From an uncultured Acidobacteriota bacterium (GTDB lineage: Bacteria > Acidobacteriota > UBA6911 > CAINFC01), in contig CAINFC010000275.1 in the NCBI GenBank assembly GCA_903847975.1, positions 1-64,000 of the forward strand: a stretch of DNA of 64,000 nt. The letters run 5' to 3'. The position numbers were made by a program, and so were the translations under genes. The notes below the pieces were generated by a model. The model was given only the letters and a program-made list of their open reading frames with translations. It had not been told where the DNA came from and searched no databases. This document shows positions 17,846-26,931 of this stretch, piece by piece; the stretch's first letter is position 1; every line of letters starts with the position of its first letter.

Positions 17846-19003
17846 ATGACGGAACAAATAAGGCGCATCGCCGTCAATTTCGGCGGGGGGTATGTCCTGG
17901 GGCTCAACGCGGTGATCACCGGAGTGGTCCTTTCGGCCGGCGAATTGGGGTGGGAAGTTGTCGGGATTCGCGATGGCTATGAAGGACTGCTCTTCCCGGA
18001 ACGCTATCCCGAGGGCGGGGTGGTGCCTCTCACGCCGGCCGCAGTTAAGGACTTGGCCACGGCCGGCGGCTGCATCCTGGGTACCGCGGGCCGCAGCGAT
18101 CCCTTTCATGTCCGCACCGTCACCCCGGACAACATGGTGGAGGAGCTGGACCGGTCCGACGAGCTGCTGGAGCTGATCCGGAAAGAGAAGATCGATGCGG
18201 TCATTTCGGTCGTCGAAGCCCGCGCGCTGAGCATCCTCTGGAAGCTCAGCCGGAAAGGGCTGCAAACAGTCTGCATTCCGAAATCGGTCGAAAACGATGT
18301 GGCCGGCACAATGCTTTCCTTCGGATTCAACAGCGCCTTGAGCTTCGTGGCGGAGATGCTCGAACGCTGCCGGCAGGCGGCCCAGTCCGCCCGGCGCATT
18401 GCGGTGGTCGAAGTATTGGGTGAGCACTCCGGGTGGCTGGCCCTGCAATCCGGAATGGCGGTATGCGCCGATGCCGTGCTCATCCCGGAAATTCCCTACG
18501 ATCTGCGCAAGGTGGCGGCAAAGCTCCGGGAGAAGGGTTCGTCGGAGCGATCCTCCGGCCTGGTGGTGGTGGCCGAAGGGGCCAAACCGTTGGCGGGAGC
18601 GGACGCCCGTCCGCGGCCTGTGGATCCGAAAATGAAGGCGGCCCTTTCACCCCAGGCCACCGGAGGCGAAAATTTCCATGTCATCGAGCGATCCGGCCGG
18701 GCCGCTGAAGAGGTCGCCCTGGAGCTGCAGCGGTTGACGGACCGGGAGACCTCCTCCCTTGTCCTGGGACAGTTGGCCAAAGGCGGATCGCCGACCGTCG
18801 TCGACCGCCAGCTGGGATTGGGTTACGGCGCAGGAGCGGTTCGTGCCCTGCATGAAAATCAAAGCGGCGTCATGGTGGTTTTCCAGCCGCCCGATCTGAA
18901 ATTCGTGCCCATGGTGGAAGCCATCAACAAAATCAGGACTTTGCCGGCGGATAATGAGTTCTTTCGGATCGCCCGATCGCTGGGTATTTCTTTGGGAGAC
19001 TGA
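17846..19003 (+). CDS. Phosphofructokinase-like protein with degenerate active site
   Basis: The protein has 385 residues with the PFK fold but altered catalytic motifs. The first loop reads GGGYVLGLNAVI where GGDxPGxNA is expected. The nucleotide-binding GGDGS loop is replaced by ISVVEARALS (about 118-127). The catalytic PKTIDND segment is PKSVENDV (about 145-152), so the base Asp is Glu. VLGEHSGWLAL stands for the usual MGRxxGxLA, and the later QATGGENFHV region lacks the normal fructose-6-phosphate signature. ATP- or PPi-dependent phosphorylation of fructose 6-phosphate is therefore doubtful. It may phosphorylate another substrate or be regulatory. Its place between a glycyl radical enzyme and its activase is unusual. 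Confidence 0.75.
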   Translation: MTEQIRRIAVNFGGGYVLGLNAVITGVVLSAGELGWEVVGIRDGYEGLLFPERYPEGGVVPLTPAAVKDLATAGGCILGTAGRSDPFHVRTVTPDNMVEELDRSDELLELIRKEKIDAVISVVEARALSILWKLSRKGLQTVCIPKSVENDVAGTMLSFGFNSALSFVAEMLERCRQAAQSARRIAVVEVLGEHSGWLALQSGMAVCADAVLIPEIPYDLRKVAAKLREKGSSERSSGLVVVAEGAKPLAGADARPRPVDPKMKAALSPQATGGENFHVIERSGRAAEEVALELQRLTDRETSSLVLGQLAKGGSPTVVDRQLGLGYGAGAVRALHENQSGVMVVFQPPDLKFVPMVEAINKIRTLPADNEFFRIARSLGISLGD

Positions 19004-19029
19004 GGATCAGGAGGCCAGGGGAAAAATCG

Positions 19030-19995
19030 ATGAATCCAAACATGAAGAAAAAAGGAATCACCGGGCTGGTCCTGAACATCCAGCATTTCTGTACCCACGA
19101 CGGTCCGGGCATCCGGACCAATGTTTTCCTGAAAGGGTGCTCGCTGCGCTGCAAGTGGTGCTCCAACCCGGAGAGCATTCACCTGAAGCCCGAGCTGGCT
19201 TATAACGCCGGCAAGTGCATCGGCGAAAAGCAGTGCGGATTCTGCCTGAAGGAGGTCTGCCCGGAACTGGCTATCTATACGGTCGGTTCCGGCGATCGCG
19301 CCGACGACAGGATCAGGATCAATTGGGATCTTTGCAACAATTGCGGCAAGTGCATTCCCGTGTGCCCTTCGGAGGCTCTTTACATGTTCGGGCGGGTAAT
19401 GACCGTGGACGAAGTGCTCGATGAGGTCGAGCAGGACAGCACCTTCTATCGCGAATCCGGCGGAGGGATGACGCTGAGCGGCGGAGAATGCCAGCTGCAG
19501 CCCGATTTCACAGCGGCGCTTCTTACCGGGGCCCATGAGCGCGGAATCAACACCGCGATCGAGACGGCCAGCAATGTCCCCTGGGATTTCATGGCCAAAG
19601 TGCTGCCGCACGTCGATACCGTGCTGCACGACATTAAGCTGACCGATCCGGCACGCCATAAAAAGTGGACCGGGGCCGACAACACCCGCATCCGGGCTAA
19701 TCTCAAAAGGGCCTATGAGACCTTTCCCGAAACCAAGTTTATTGCCCGGACCCCGCTGATCCCGGGTGTCAATGACGACGAGGAACATATCCGGGCAACC
19801 CTGGAGTTTATCCGGCCCCACAGGAATGTAATCGACTATGAATTGCTGCCCTATCACCGTTTCGGAGAGGGCAAGTACGAGTTCCTGGGAGCCGTTTACG
19901 AGATGCAGGACTTCACTTCGCCGAGTCCGGAAACCGTCCGGCGTTTTCGGGCCATCATCGACGAAGCCTTCGGCCGATCCAATCCGGAGAAGTAA
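19030..19995 (+). CDS. Glycyl radical enzyme activase (radical SAM)
   Basis: Abstracts H from the glycyl residue of the partner enzyme using S-adenosylmethionine. The N-terminal part has HDGPGIRTNVFLKGC and the radical SAM motif CSLRCKWC. An inserted ferredoxin-like domain (about 55-115) has two 4Fe-4S clusters: Cys residues in KCIGEKQCGFCLKEVCP and in LCNNCGKCIPVCP. GGGMTLSGGECQLQ is the SAM-binding GGE region. This two-cluster form goes with dehydratase/decarboxylase/lyase glycyl radical enzymes rather than with pyruvate formate-lyase. It lies 26 bases behind the PFK-like gene. Its likely partner is the 835-residue enzyme encoded at 14056. Confidence 0.95.
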   Translation: MNPNMKKKGITGLVLNIQHFCTHDGPGIRTNVFLKGCSLRCKWCSNPESIHLKPELAYNAGKCIGEKQCGFCLKEVCPELAIYTVGSGDRADDRIRINWDLCNNCGKCIPVCPSEALYMFGRVMTVDEVLDEVEQDSTFYRESGGGMTLSGGECQLQPDFTAALLTGAHERGINTAIETASNVPWDFMAKVLPHVDTVLHDIKLTDPARHKKWTGADNTRIRANLKRAYETFPETKFIARTPLIPGVNDDEEHIRATLEFIRPHRNVIDYELLPYHRFGEGKYEFLGAVYEMQDFTSPSPETVRRFRAIIDEAFGRSNPEK

Positions 19996-20001
19996 CGAAA
20001 A

Positions 20002-21600
20002 ATGGACGTAATCAGAGCTTTTCTCGAACAGCAGCCGCTACTGGTGCTTTTCCTGGTAATCGCCTTCGGGTATGCGCTGGGCGGAGTGAATATCCGGGGA
20101 TTTGCCCTGGGTGCGGGGGCGGTGCTCTTCATGGGCCTGGGTGTAGGAATGCTGGTTCCCAAGGCGGTGGTGCCGCCGCTGCTTGGCTCGCTGGGCCTGC
20201 TGTGGTTCGTTTACGGCGTGGGTATCATGTATGGGAAGCAGTTTTTCCGCGGCTTGACCAGTTCGTTCGGACTTCGGGCCAATGGACTCGTTTTGCTCTC
20301 GCACCTGGCCGGCATCGGCATCTGTTATGCGGCTTCGGCCTGGTTCTCCGTGGCGCCCGCGGCAGCGGTCGGATTGTTTTGCGGCGCCTTGACCAGCACA
20401 CCCGCCCTGCAAGCGGCGATCAGCGCCGCCGGTAACAATGATCCGGCGCTCGGCTTCAGTGTTGCCTATCCTTTCGGTTTTATCACTCCTTTCGTCTTAA
20501 TGTATTTTGCCGACCGACTGCTGCGGCAGAAAGCCCCGTCAACGGTGGGGCCCGGTCTGGACCTGAAAGAAGTATTGGTACGCAATCCCGGGGTCGTCGG
20601 ACGACCTTTGGCCGAAATCAGCGGCGAACTTCCGGACGGCGTTCGGATTGTCGTGGTCCGACAGGGGGATCAGAACCGTGTCCCGGTGCCGGACATGATC
20701 CTCGCGCCCAATGACGTGGTGGCGCTGGCCGGCGAATCAAAGGAAGCGCTCGAGAAAGCCCGGATGCTCATCGGGGAACTCGCCGCCGGCCGAATCACCG
20801 GAGATCGCGGCGACATGGACTATTTCCGCCTCTTTGTCTCCAAACCTGCGGCCGTCGGCGTTTCGCTGGCCGAGCTAAAAATTCCCGGAGTGCCGGAATT
20901 TTCCATCCTGCATGTCAGGCGGGGGGACGCCGATTTACTTCCCCGTCCCGGGCTGGTGCTCGAGTTCGGCGATCGCGTGGGGCTCATGGTCCGACGGGAG
21001 AGTCGCGATGCGGCCCGCAAACATTTCGGCGATTCGATTAAAGGAACCACGGAGTTCAGTTATGTGGCCCTTGGGGTTGGGATGGCCATGGGCATTCTCC
21101 TGGGCATCCTCCCGATCCCGGTTCCGGGGCTGGGCACGTTCACTCTAGGCCTGGCGGGCGGACCGCTGGTCGTCGGGCTCATTCTCGGACGGCTGGGCAG
21201 AACCGGAGGCTGGGTATGGACCATGCCCGTTTCTGCGAATCTGATCATGAGAAATCTGGGCCTCACCATATTCCTGGCTCAGGTCGGCCTGTCCTCGGGC
21301 CCCAAGTTCCTCGAAACGGTTCAGCAAACAGGCGCGGCTTACCTCCTCTGGGGCGCCGCTATTGTTCTTGTAGCCGTGCCGCTTCATTTGCTGGTCGGGC
21401 ATTTCGTTTTCCGCTTCCCGTTGGACGATCTCCTCGGCACGACCTGCGGCGTGGCCGCCAATCCCGCTCATTCTGTTTTTGCATCGAAACTGGCGACGAC
21501 CGACCGAACCGATATTGCTTATGCGATTACCTTCCCTACCGGAACGATCATGAAGATATTGCTTCTGCAATTGATGCTGGCCCTCATGGCATCCAGATAA
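20002..21600 (+). CDS. AspT/YidE-type transporter with two RCK-C domains
   Basis: A membrane protein of 532 residues. About five transmembrane helices lie at each end (about 12-190 and 345-530) around two central cytosolic TrkA-C/RCK-C domains (about 200-260 and 280-340; VVVRQGDQNRVPVPDMILAP and ILHVRRGDADLLPRPG). This is the architecture of the aspartate:alanine exchanger family. NPAHSVFASKLATT and GALTSTPALQAAIS are family-like repeats in the two membrane halves. It lies six bases behind the activase gene, so it probably carries the substrate in or the product out for the glycyl radical pathway. The substrate is not evident from sequence. Confidence 0.88.
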   Translation: MDVIRAFLEQQPLLVLFLVIAFGYALGGVNIRGFALGAGAVLFMGLGVGMLVPKAVVPPLLGSLGLLWFVYGVGIMYGKQFFRGLTSSFGLRANGLVLLSHLAGIGICYAASAWFSVAPAAAVGLFCGALTSTPALQAAISAAGNNDPALGFSVAYPFGFITPFVLMYFADRLLRQKAPSTVGPGLDLKEVLVRNPGVVGRPLAEISGELPDGVRIVVVRQGDQNRVPVPDMILAPNDVVALAGESKEALEKARMLIGELAAGRITGDRGDMDYFRLFVSKPAAVGVSLAELKIPGVPEFSILHVRRGDADLLPRPGLVLEFGDRVGLMVRRESRDAARKHFGDSIKGTTEFSYVALGVGMAMGILLGILPIPVPGLGTFTLGLAGGPLVVGLILGRLGRTGGWVWTMPVSANLIMRNLGLTIFLAQVGLSSGPKFLETVQQTGAAYLLWGAAIVLVAVPLHLLVGHFVFRFPLDDLLGTTCGVAANPAHSVFASKLATTDRTDIAYAITFPTGTIMKILLLQLMLALMASR

Positions 21601-21613
21601 TAAGGAAAAAAAC

Positions 21614-22420
21614 ATGGGAATACCATCAGAAATGGAACCAACTTCCAAGAACAGTAAGCCGATTGCGGACCCGCCGGAGTCGGCGATGAGTCGCGGGCCG
21701 TGGAGCCCGGCTCTGGAGATACTGCGCGAGTGGGACCCGAAGTGGGCCGAAACCTGCGTGCGGATGACGACCAACCCCTGGAACAGCGGGGTGCTGCCGC
21801 GCAAGCTTGTCGAGCTGATCGGTGTCGCCCTGAATGCCGCCTGCACCAACCTGAACCCGGAAGGCACCCGCCGCCACATCCGGGCTGCACTGGAGGCCGG
21901 CGCCAGCCGGGACGAACTTCTGATGGTGCTCAAAATGTCGTCGCTGCTGTCGATCCACTCCTGCAGCCTGGGGGCTCCCCTTCTCCTGGAAGCGGCGAAG
22001 GCAGCGGGAGTTGAGCCTGCTCCCCGAGCCGCCAAGGCCGTAACTCCGGCCTGCGACAAGATGCGGGAGATCGGCCAATGGAACGTGGCCTGGGATCCTT
22101 TTTACGAGCTCGACCCGGCCTGGACGGATGAATTCTTCGCCACAGGTATCGGCATTTACGCCAGCGGTGTGATGTCGCCCAAAGAGATCGAGCTCCTGGC
22201 CATCGCTTTCGATGCTTCCTACACGCACATGTACCCGCCGGGAACGCGCCGTCACATACTGGCGGCGCTCAAGGTGGGCGCCACCATGGAGGAAATCATG
22301 GAAGTGCTGAAGCTCTGCGTCGTCCAGGGAGCGCAGGCCTGCAACCTGGGATTGCCGATTCTTGCCGAGGAAATGGAAAGGCTCGATTCCCGTAAGAATG
22401 CGGATTGCGGCGGAGATTGA
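21614..22420 (+). CDS. Carboxymuconolactone decarboxylase-family protein, two tandem domains
   Basis: The protein has 268 residues with two AhpD-like domains in tandem (about 35-125 and 165-260). Each has the family motif: KLVELIGVALNAACTNLNPEGTRRHI in the first and EIELLAIAFDASYTHMYPPGTRRHI in the second. The peroxidatic CxxC of AhpD proper is absent, so a peroxidase role is unlikely. Proteins of this form are found beside many catabolic enzymes, but their role is rarely known. It is 13 bases behind the transporter gene and ends the glycyl radical cluster, 18 bases before the next gene. Confidence 0.83.
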   Translation: MGIPSEMEPTSKNSKPIADPPESAMSRGPWSPALEILREWDPKWAETCVRMTTNPWNSGVLPRKLVELIGVALNAACTNLNPEGTRRHIRAALEAGASRDELLMVLKMSSLLSIHSCSLGAPLLLEAAKAAGVEPAPRAAKAVTPACDKMREIGQWNVAWDPFYELDPAWTDEFFATGIGIYASGVMSPKEIELLAIAFDASYTHMYPPGTRRHILAALKVGATMEEIMEVLKLCVVQGAQACNLGLPILAEEMERLDSRKNADCGGD

Positions 22421-22438
22421 CCGGCAGGGAGGGGGCGG

Positions 22439-22996
22439 ATGAGCGTCGCAGACAGGAAGAAGACAGGGTGGAAACAGAAGATGGTTGCCGAAACCGTCGA
22501 GTATTACATCAATTTTACCTACCTGGCCGCTGTTTTGATCGCCTTCATCTGGTATCGCCGCTTGATTCTGGCCGAGTACCAGATTCAATACCAGGAGTAC
22601 TGGGTACCTTTGATCGAGGCGGCGGTCCTGGCCAAGGTCATGATGCTGGGAGACATTTTGCGACTGGGCCGGGGGCTGGAGCACAAGCCGTTGATTCTAT
22701 CCACCCTCTATCGGACGCTGGTCTTTATCGTGTGGATGGGGCTGTTCAGCCTTGTGGAGAAAACCATCCGCGGTCTGGTGCAGGGCAAAGGACTGGGAAG
22801 CGGCCTCGAGACGATCGCGAGCAAAGGATGGCATGAGCTGCTCGCCAACTGCATTGTACTTTTTGTTGCCTTCATCCCCTTTTTCGCATTCCGGGAACTG
22901 GGTCGGGTGCTGGGCGAGGGCAGGATACGTACCCTGTTTTTTCGCCGCCGGGAGGCGTCAATCGTAGAAACGTCAGAACGGATTAAGGAGATATGA
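22439..22996 (+). CDS. Hypothetical inner-membrane protein
   Basis: The protein has 185 residues and about four transmembrane segments: NFTYLAAVLIAFIWY, WVPLIEAAVLAKVMML, LYRTLVFIVWMGLFSLV and LLANCIVLFVAFIPFFAF. The N-terminus and the Arg-rich C-terminus (RTLFFRRREAS) are probably cytosolic. I do not recognise a family. It is the first gene of the long carbohydrate block, one base before the glycosidase gene, so it is probably co-transcribed with it. Confidence 0.6.
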   Translation: MSVADRKKTGWKQKMVAETVEYYINFTYLAAVLIAFIWYRRLILAEYQIQYQEYWVPLIEAAVLAKVMMLGDILRLGRGLEHKPLILSTLYRTLVFIVWMGLFSLVEKTIRGLVQGKGLGSGLETIASKGWHELLANCIVLFVAFIPFFAFRELGRVLGEGRIRTLFFRRREASIVETSERIKEI

Positions 22997-22997
22997 G

Positions 22998-25733
22998 ATG
23001 GACAGGAAAGAAGCGAACGCGGAGCAAAAGCGCCTGGAGGAGGCCAGAACGGGCACGCCGTGGCGAAAGTGGGGTCCTTACCTGAGCGAGCGGCAGTGGG
23101 GAACGGTCCGCGAGGACTACAGCCAGGACGGCGATGCCTGGAATTATTTCCCCCATGATCACGCCCGCTCCCGCGCCTACCGGTCCGGGGAAGACGGGCT
23201 GGCCGGCATCTCCGACGATAAGCAGCGGCTCTGTTTTGCCCTGGCGTTGTGGAACGGCCAGGACCCGATCCTCAAAGAACGCCTTTTCGGATTGACCGGA
23301 CAGGAGGGCAACCATGGAGAGGACGTCAAGGAGTACTACTACTACCTCGACAACACACCCACGCACTCTTACATGAAGTATCTCTACAAATACCCGCAAA
23401 GGGCCTATCCCTATGCGGATCTGGTGGAAACCAACCGGCAGCGCTCGAAGCGGGAGCTGGAGTACGAGCTGATCGATACCGGCGTTTATGAAGGCGACCG
23501 CTATTTCGATGTCTTCGTAGAGTACGCCAAAGCGGCTCCGGAAGACATCCTTATCCGGATTACGGTGGCGAACCGGGGGCCGGAAACAGCCACTTTGCAC
23601 GTTCTGCCCACTCTCTGGTACCGCAACGTGTGGTCCTGGTCCCCGGAGGCGCCGAAGCCCGTGTTGTGTCGGACGGAAGGAGGGGAAGGCACGCGCACCG
23701 TCGCCGGCTCCCACGCCGACCTCGGCGAAAGCCGGCTGTTTGTGGAAGGAGAGGTCCCCCTGCTTTTCACGGAGAACGAGACCAACCACAGTCGGCTCTA
23801 CGGCACCGCAAATGCATCCTCCTGGGCCAAGGACGGCATCAACGACTGCATGGTCCACGGAAGGCAGGATGCGGTGAACGCAGACGGCTATGGCACCAAG
23901 GTGGCGGCGCACCACGAACTCCAGGTGGCCCCAGGAGGAACGGTGGTGCTGCGCCTGCGCCTGACCGCCGGCATTCCCGAAGCCGCGACGGATGCTTTTG
24001 CGGGGTTCGACCGGATTTTCGATGAACGGCGGGACGAAGCGGATCAGTTCTATGGCGCTATTACACCCCCCGCCGCGACCGAAGACGAAACCCGGGTCAT
24101 GCGACAGGCCCTGGCCGGCATGCTCTGGTCCAAGCAGTTTTTCCTGTTTGAGGTCGACAAGTGGATCCGGGAGCACGGAGGGGATCCCTTCTCCACCTCA
24201 TCCGGCCCCACGCGGAACCGGGAGTGGGGGCACATGGTGAATGAAGATGTCATCTCGATGCCCGACAAGTGGGAGTACCCCTGGTACGCCGCGTGGGACC
24301 TGGCCTTTCACACCCTGACGCTTTCCGCGGTGGACCTGGATTTCGCCAAGCAGCAGCTCGATCTGATGCTCCGGCAGAGGTACCTGCACCCCAACGGCCA
24401 GATCCCGGCCTACGAGTGGAATTTCAGCGACGTCAACCCGCCGGTGCACGCCTGGGCTACGCTTTCCCTTTACCGTACGGAACAGGCGCTGCGGGGTGAA
24501 GGAGATCTGGCCTTTCTCAAACGCTCCTTCGGCAGGCTCCTGGCCAATTTCACCTGGTGGGTGAACCGCAAGGACCGCTTCGGAAAGAATGTCTTCGAGG
24601 GGGGATTCCTGGGGCTGGATAACATCGGGGTCTTCGATCGATCCGCACCGCTGCCGACCGGGGGGCATCTCGAGCAGGCTGACGGCACATCCTGGATGGC
24701 CTTTTTCAGCCAGAACATGCTGGAGCTGGCCACAGAAATTGCCGTTCACGACCCGAGTTACGAGGACCTCGCGGCCAAGTTCATGGACCATGTCCTTTGG
24801 ATCGCCCATGCCGTCAGCAACGTCGGCCCCGACGGCATGTGGGACGAAGAGGACGGCTTCTTCTACGACGTCCTGCGGCTTCCCGATGGGACCGCCAGGC
24901 GCCTCAAAGTGCGCTCGATGGTTGGCCTCCTGCCAATTTGCGCTACAAGCATTACCGAGCCGTGGCAGCGGGAGCGGGTGCCGGGAGTGCTGAAACTGTT
25001 CGAAGAGCGCTGCCGTCGAATGCCGGAGCTCCGCAACCAACTGTACCTGGGCCGGGGCTGCGGCGACCGCGGCCTGATGGCCCTGGTCGGTCCGAACCGC
25101 CTGCGACGCATCCTGGCCTGCATGCTGGACGAGAATGAATTCCTGGGAGCTCACGGGATCCGGGCGCTCTCACGGTATCACCTGGATCATCCCTATATTT
25201 TTCAAACCGGGGGCCGGGAGTATCGCGTGAACTACCTGCCTGCCGATTCCGACTCCGGGATGTTTGGCGGAAACTCCAATTGGCGCGGTCCGGTCTGGAT
25301 GCCGGTCAACATGTTGATTATCCGTGCCCTGCTCAGCTTCTACACCTTCTACGGCGACTCCTTTAAGGTGGAATGCCCGACCGGTTCGGGACGGGAAATG
25401 AACCTCTTCGAAGTGGCCCAGGAGATTGCCAATCGTCTCATCCGCATCTTTCTCCGGGACGCGAACGGACGCCGGCCGGTATTCGGAGGTATGGAAAAAT
25501 TCCAGACGGATCCCCACTGGCGGGACCACATCCTTTTCCATGAGTACTTCCATGGGGACAACGGGGCCGGGATCGGCGCCAGCCACCAGACCGGCTGGAC
25601 GGGCCTGGTGGCCACTCTCATTGAGCTCTTCCGAAGCATCGATGCAGGGAAACTTCTCGATATGGGCAAGAAGGCAGCCTTTATCCGGGATGGTTCCGCA
25701 TCCGGAATGCCAAAACAGACAGTCACTAATTGA
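22998..25733 (+). CDS. GH63-type glucosidase-like protein (MGH1-like)
   Basis: The protein has 911 residues without a signal peptide. An N-terminal beta-sandwich domain (about 20-330) has RQWGTVREDYSQDGDAWNYFPHDHARSRAY and PTHSYMKYLYKYPQ. It is followed by an (alpha/alpha)6 barrel (about 360-890) with YAAWDLAFHTL, IPAYEWNFSDVNPPVHAW and FGGNSNWRGPVWMPVN, the pattern of MGH1-like GH63 hydrolases. Members cleave alpha-glucosides or glucosyl/mannosyl-glycerate; the sugar here is not known. The likely general acid and base are Asp or Glu in AAWDLAFHT and in the late FHGDNGAGIGASHQTGWTG segment. The cytosolic location and the glucose dehydrogenase gene 12 bases downstream suggest that it releases glucose from an internal or imported compound. 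Confidence 0.82.
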   Translation: MDRKEANAEQKRLEEARTGTPWRKWGPYLSERQWGTVREDYSQDGDAWNYFPHDHARSRAYRSGEDGLAGISDDKQRLCFALALWNGQDPILKERLFGLTGQEGNHGEDVKEYYYYLDNTPTHSYMKYLYKYPQRAYPYADLVETNRQRSKRELEYELIDTGVYEGDRYFDVFVEYAKAAPEDILIRITVANRGPETATLHVLPTLWYRNVWSWSPEAPKPVLCRTEGGEGTRTVAGSHADLGESRLFVEGEVPLLFTENETNHSRLYGTANASSWAKDGINDCMVHGRQDAVNADGYGTKVAAHHELQVAPGGTVVLRLRLTAGIPEAATDAFAGFDRIFDERRDEADQFYGAITPPAATEDETRVMRQALAGMLWSKQFFLFEVDKWIREHGGDPFSTSSGPTRNREWGHMVNEDVISMPDKWEYPWYAAWDLAFHTLTLSAVDLDFAKQQLDLMLRQRYLHPNGQIPAYEWNFSDVNPPVHAWATLSLYRTEQALRGEGDLAFLKRSFGRLLANFTWWVNRKDRFGKNVFEGGFLGLDNIGVFDRSAPLPTGGHLEQADGTSWMAFFSQNMLELATEIAVHDPSYEDLAAKFMDHVLWIAHAVSNVGPDGMWDEEDGFFYDVLRLPDGTARRLKVRSMVGLLPICATSITEPWQRERVPGVLKLFEERCRRMPELRNQLYLGRGCGDRGLMALVGPNRLRRILACMLDENEFLGAHGIRALSRYHLDHPYIFQTGGREYRVNYLPADSDSGMFGGNSNWRGPVWMPVNMLIIRALLSFYTFYGDSFKVECPTGSGREMNLFEVAQEIANRLIRIFLRDANGRRPVFGGMEKFQTDPHWRDHILFHEYFHGDNGAGIGASHQTGWTGLVATLIELFRSIDAGKLLDMGKKAAFIRDGSASGMPKQTVTN

Positions 25734-25745
25734 AGGAGGTCCAAT

Positions 25746-26795
25746 ATGAAGGCAGTCACTGTTGAGCCGCTGAAACCAGGGTCGGTATGTCTGGAAGACA
25801 TTCCGGAACCCGATATCCGGAACGGATCCGTGCTCGTGGAAGCCATCGCCGTCGGCATATGCGGAACCGATGTGGAAATCGCCGAAGGCAAGTATGGCTG
25901 GGCCCCTCCAGGCAAGACGCGGCTGGTGTTGGGCCACGAATCTCTTGGCCGGGTAATCGATCCGGGGCCGACCAGCGGATTAAAGAAGGGAGACCTGGTA
26001 GTGGGCATCGTTCGCCGGCCGGATCCGGTCCCCTGCCCGAATTGCGCGGTGGGCGAGTGGGATATGTGCCGCAACGGGCAGTATACCGAACGCGGCATCA
26101 AGCAGATCGACGGTTATATGTCCGAACGCTGGCGGATTGAGCCCGAATACGCGATCAAGGTGGACCCCAGCCTGGGGATCCTGGGCGTGCTGCTCGAGCC
26201 CGCTACGGTGGTCACCAAGGCATGGGAGCACATTCTGGCGGTGGGCCAGCGCGCCTTCTGGGAGCCGAAAACGGTGCTGGTGACCGGGGCCGGGCCGATC
26301 GGCCTGCTGGCCGCTCTGGGAGCCGCGCAGCGCGGGGCCGAGGTGCACGTGCTGGCCAGAACGACCTCGGGGCCCAAACCCGAACTGGTCCGCGCTCTCG
26401 GCGCGACCTATCATTCCTGCAGCGTTTCGGAAATCGGATTTGAGCCGGACATCATCATGGAGTGTACCGGCGTCGGGCAGGTCATCTCCGAGTCGATGGC
26501 GGTCATTGGAGCCAGCGGGGTGGTCTGTCTTACGGGCGTCGGGCACGGTGGTGCAATCCCCAAGATCCCTACAGCGAATCTGGCTTCTTCCGCGGTGCTG
26601 AAAAACAATGTGGTGGTCGGCAGCGTCAATGCCAACAAGCGGCACTGGTATAAAGCCGCCCAGGCGCTCGCGCGCGCCGATCGCTCCTGGCTGGCACGCC
26701 TGATCACCAAGCGCGAACGTCCCGAAAACTTTGCCCGGGCGCTGGCTCGCAATTCGGAAGACATCAAGGTCATCCTTCAGTTCGCCGAGGTGTAA
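25746..26795 (+). CDS. Glucose 1-dehydrogenase-like zinc MDR enzyme
   Basis: Oxidises an aldose, most likely glucose, to the lactone with NAD(P)+. It has 349 residues. Catalytic zinc ligands are the Cys of GICGTDVEI and the His/Glu of LGHESLGRV. Structural zinc ligands are in CPNCAVGEWDMC. The cofactor loop is GAGPIGLLAALGA. The C-terminal part (NKRHWYKAAQALARADRSWL, ending IKVILQF) is the domain of archaeal-type glucose dehydrogenases. GAAGGAGG precedes the ATG. It gives a non-phosphorylating route for glucose alongside the glucokinase/G6P dehydrogenase route encoded downstream. Confidence 0.87.
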   Translation: MKAVTVEPLKPGSVCLEDIPEPDIRNGSVLVEAIAVGICGTDVEIAEGKYGWAPPGKTRLVLGHESLGRVIDPGPTSGLKKGDLVVGIVRRPDPVPCPNCAVGEWDMCRNGQYTERGIKQIDGYMSERWRIEPEYAIKVDPSLGILGVLLEPATVVTKAWEHILAVGQRAFWEPKTVLVTGAGPIGLLAALGAAQRGAEVHVLARTTSGPKPELVRALGATYHSCSVSEIGFEPDIIMECTGVGQVISESMAVIGASGVVCLTGVGHGGAIPKIPTANLASSAVLKNNVVVGSVNANKRHWYKAAQALARADRSWLARLITKRERPENFARALARNSEDIKVILQFAEV

Positions 26796-26820
26796 TTCTA
26801 TTTTCGGTCTTTCTGATTTT

Positions 26821-26887
26821 CTTCCTTTCCTTCCTAGACTTCCTGTGAAGAACTTTACACAGGAAGATCGGAAGAACTGGAAGGAAG
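26821..26887. repeat. CTTCCTGTG inverted repeat, copy A
   Basis: The core arms are CTTCCTGTG (26839-26847) and CACAGGAAG (26858-26866), flanked by further CTTCC and GGAAG runs that can also pair. It lies in the gap inside the carbohydrate block. Related copies are at 47791-47872, 52100-52171 and 58461-58545. Confidence 0.7.
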
Positions 26888-26931
26888 ATTAAGTTGAATG
26901 CTTCCATCATGGAGCCATAAGGAGAATTCGC

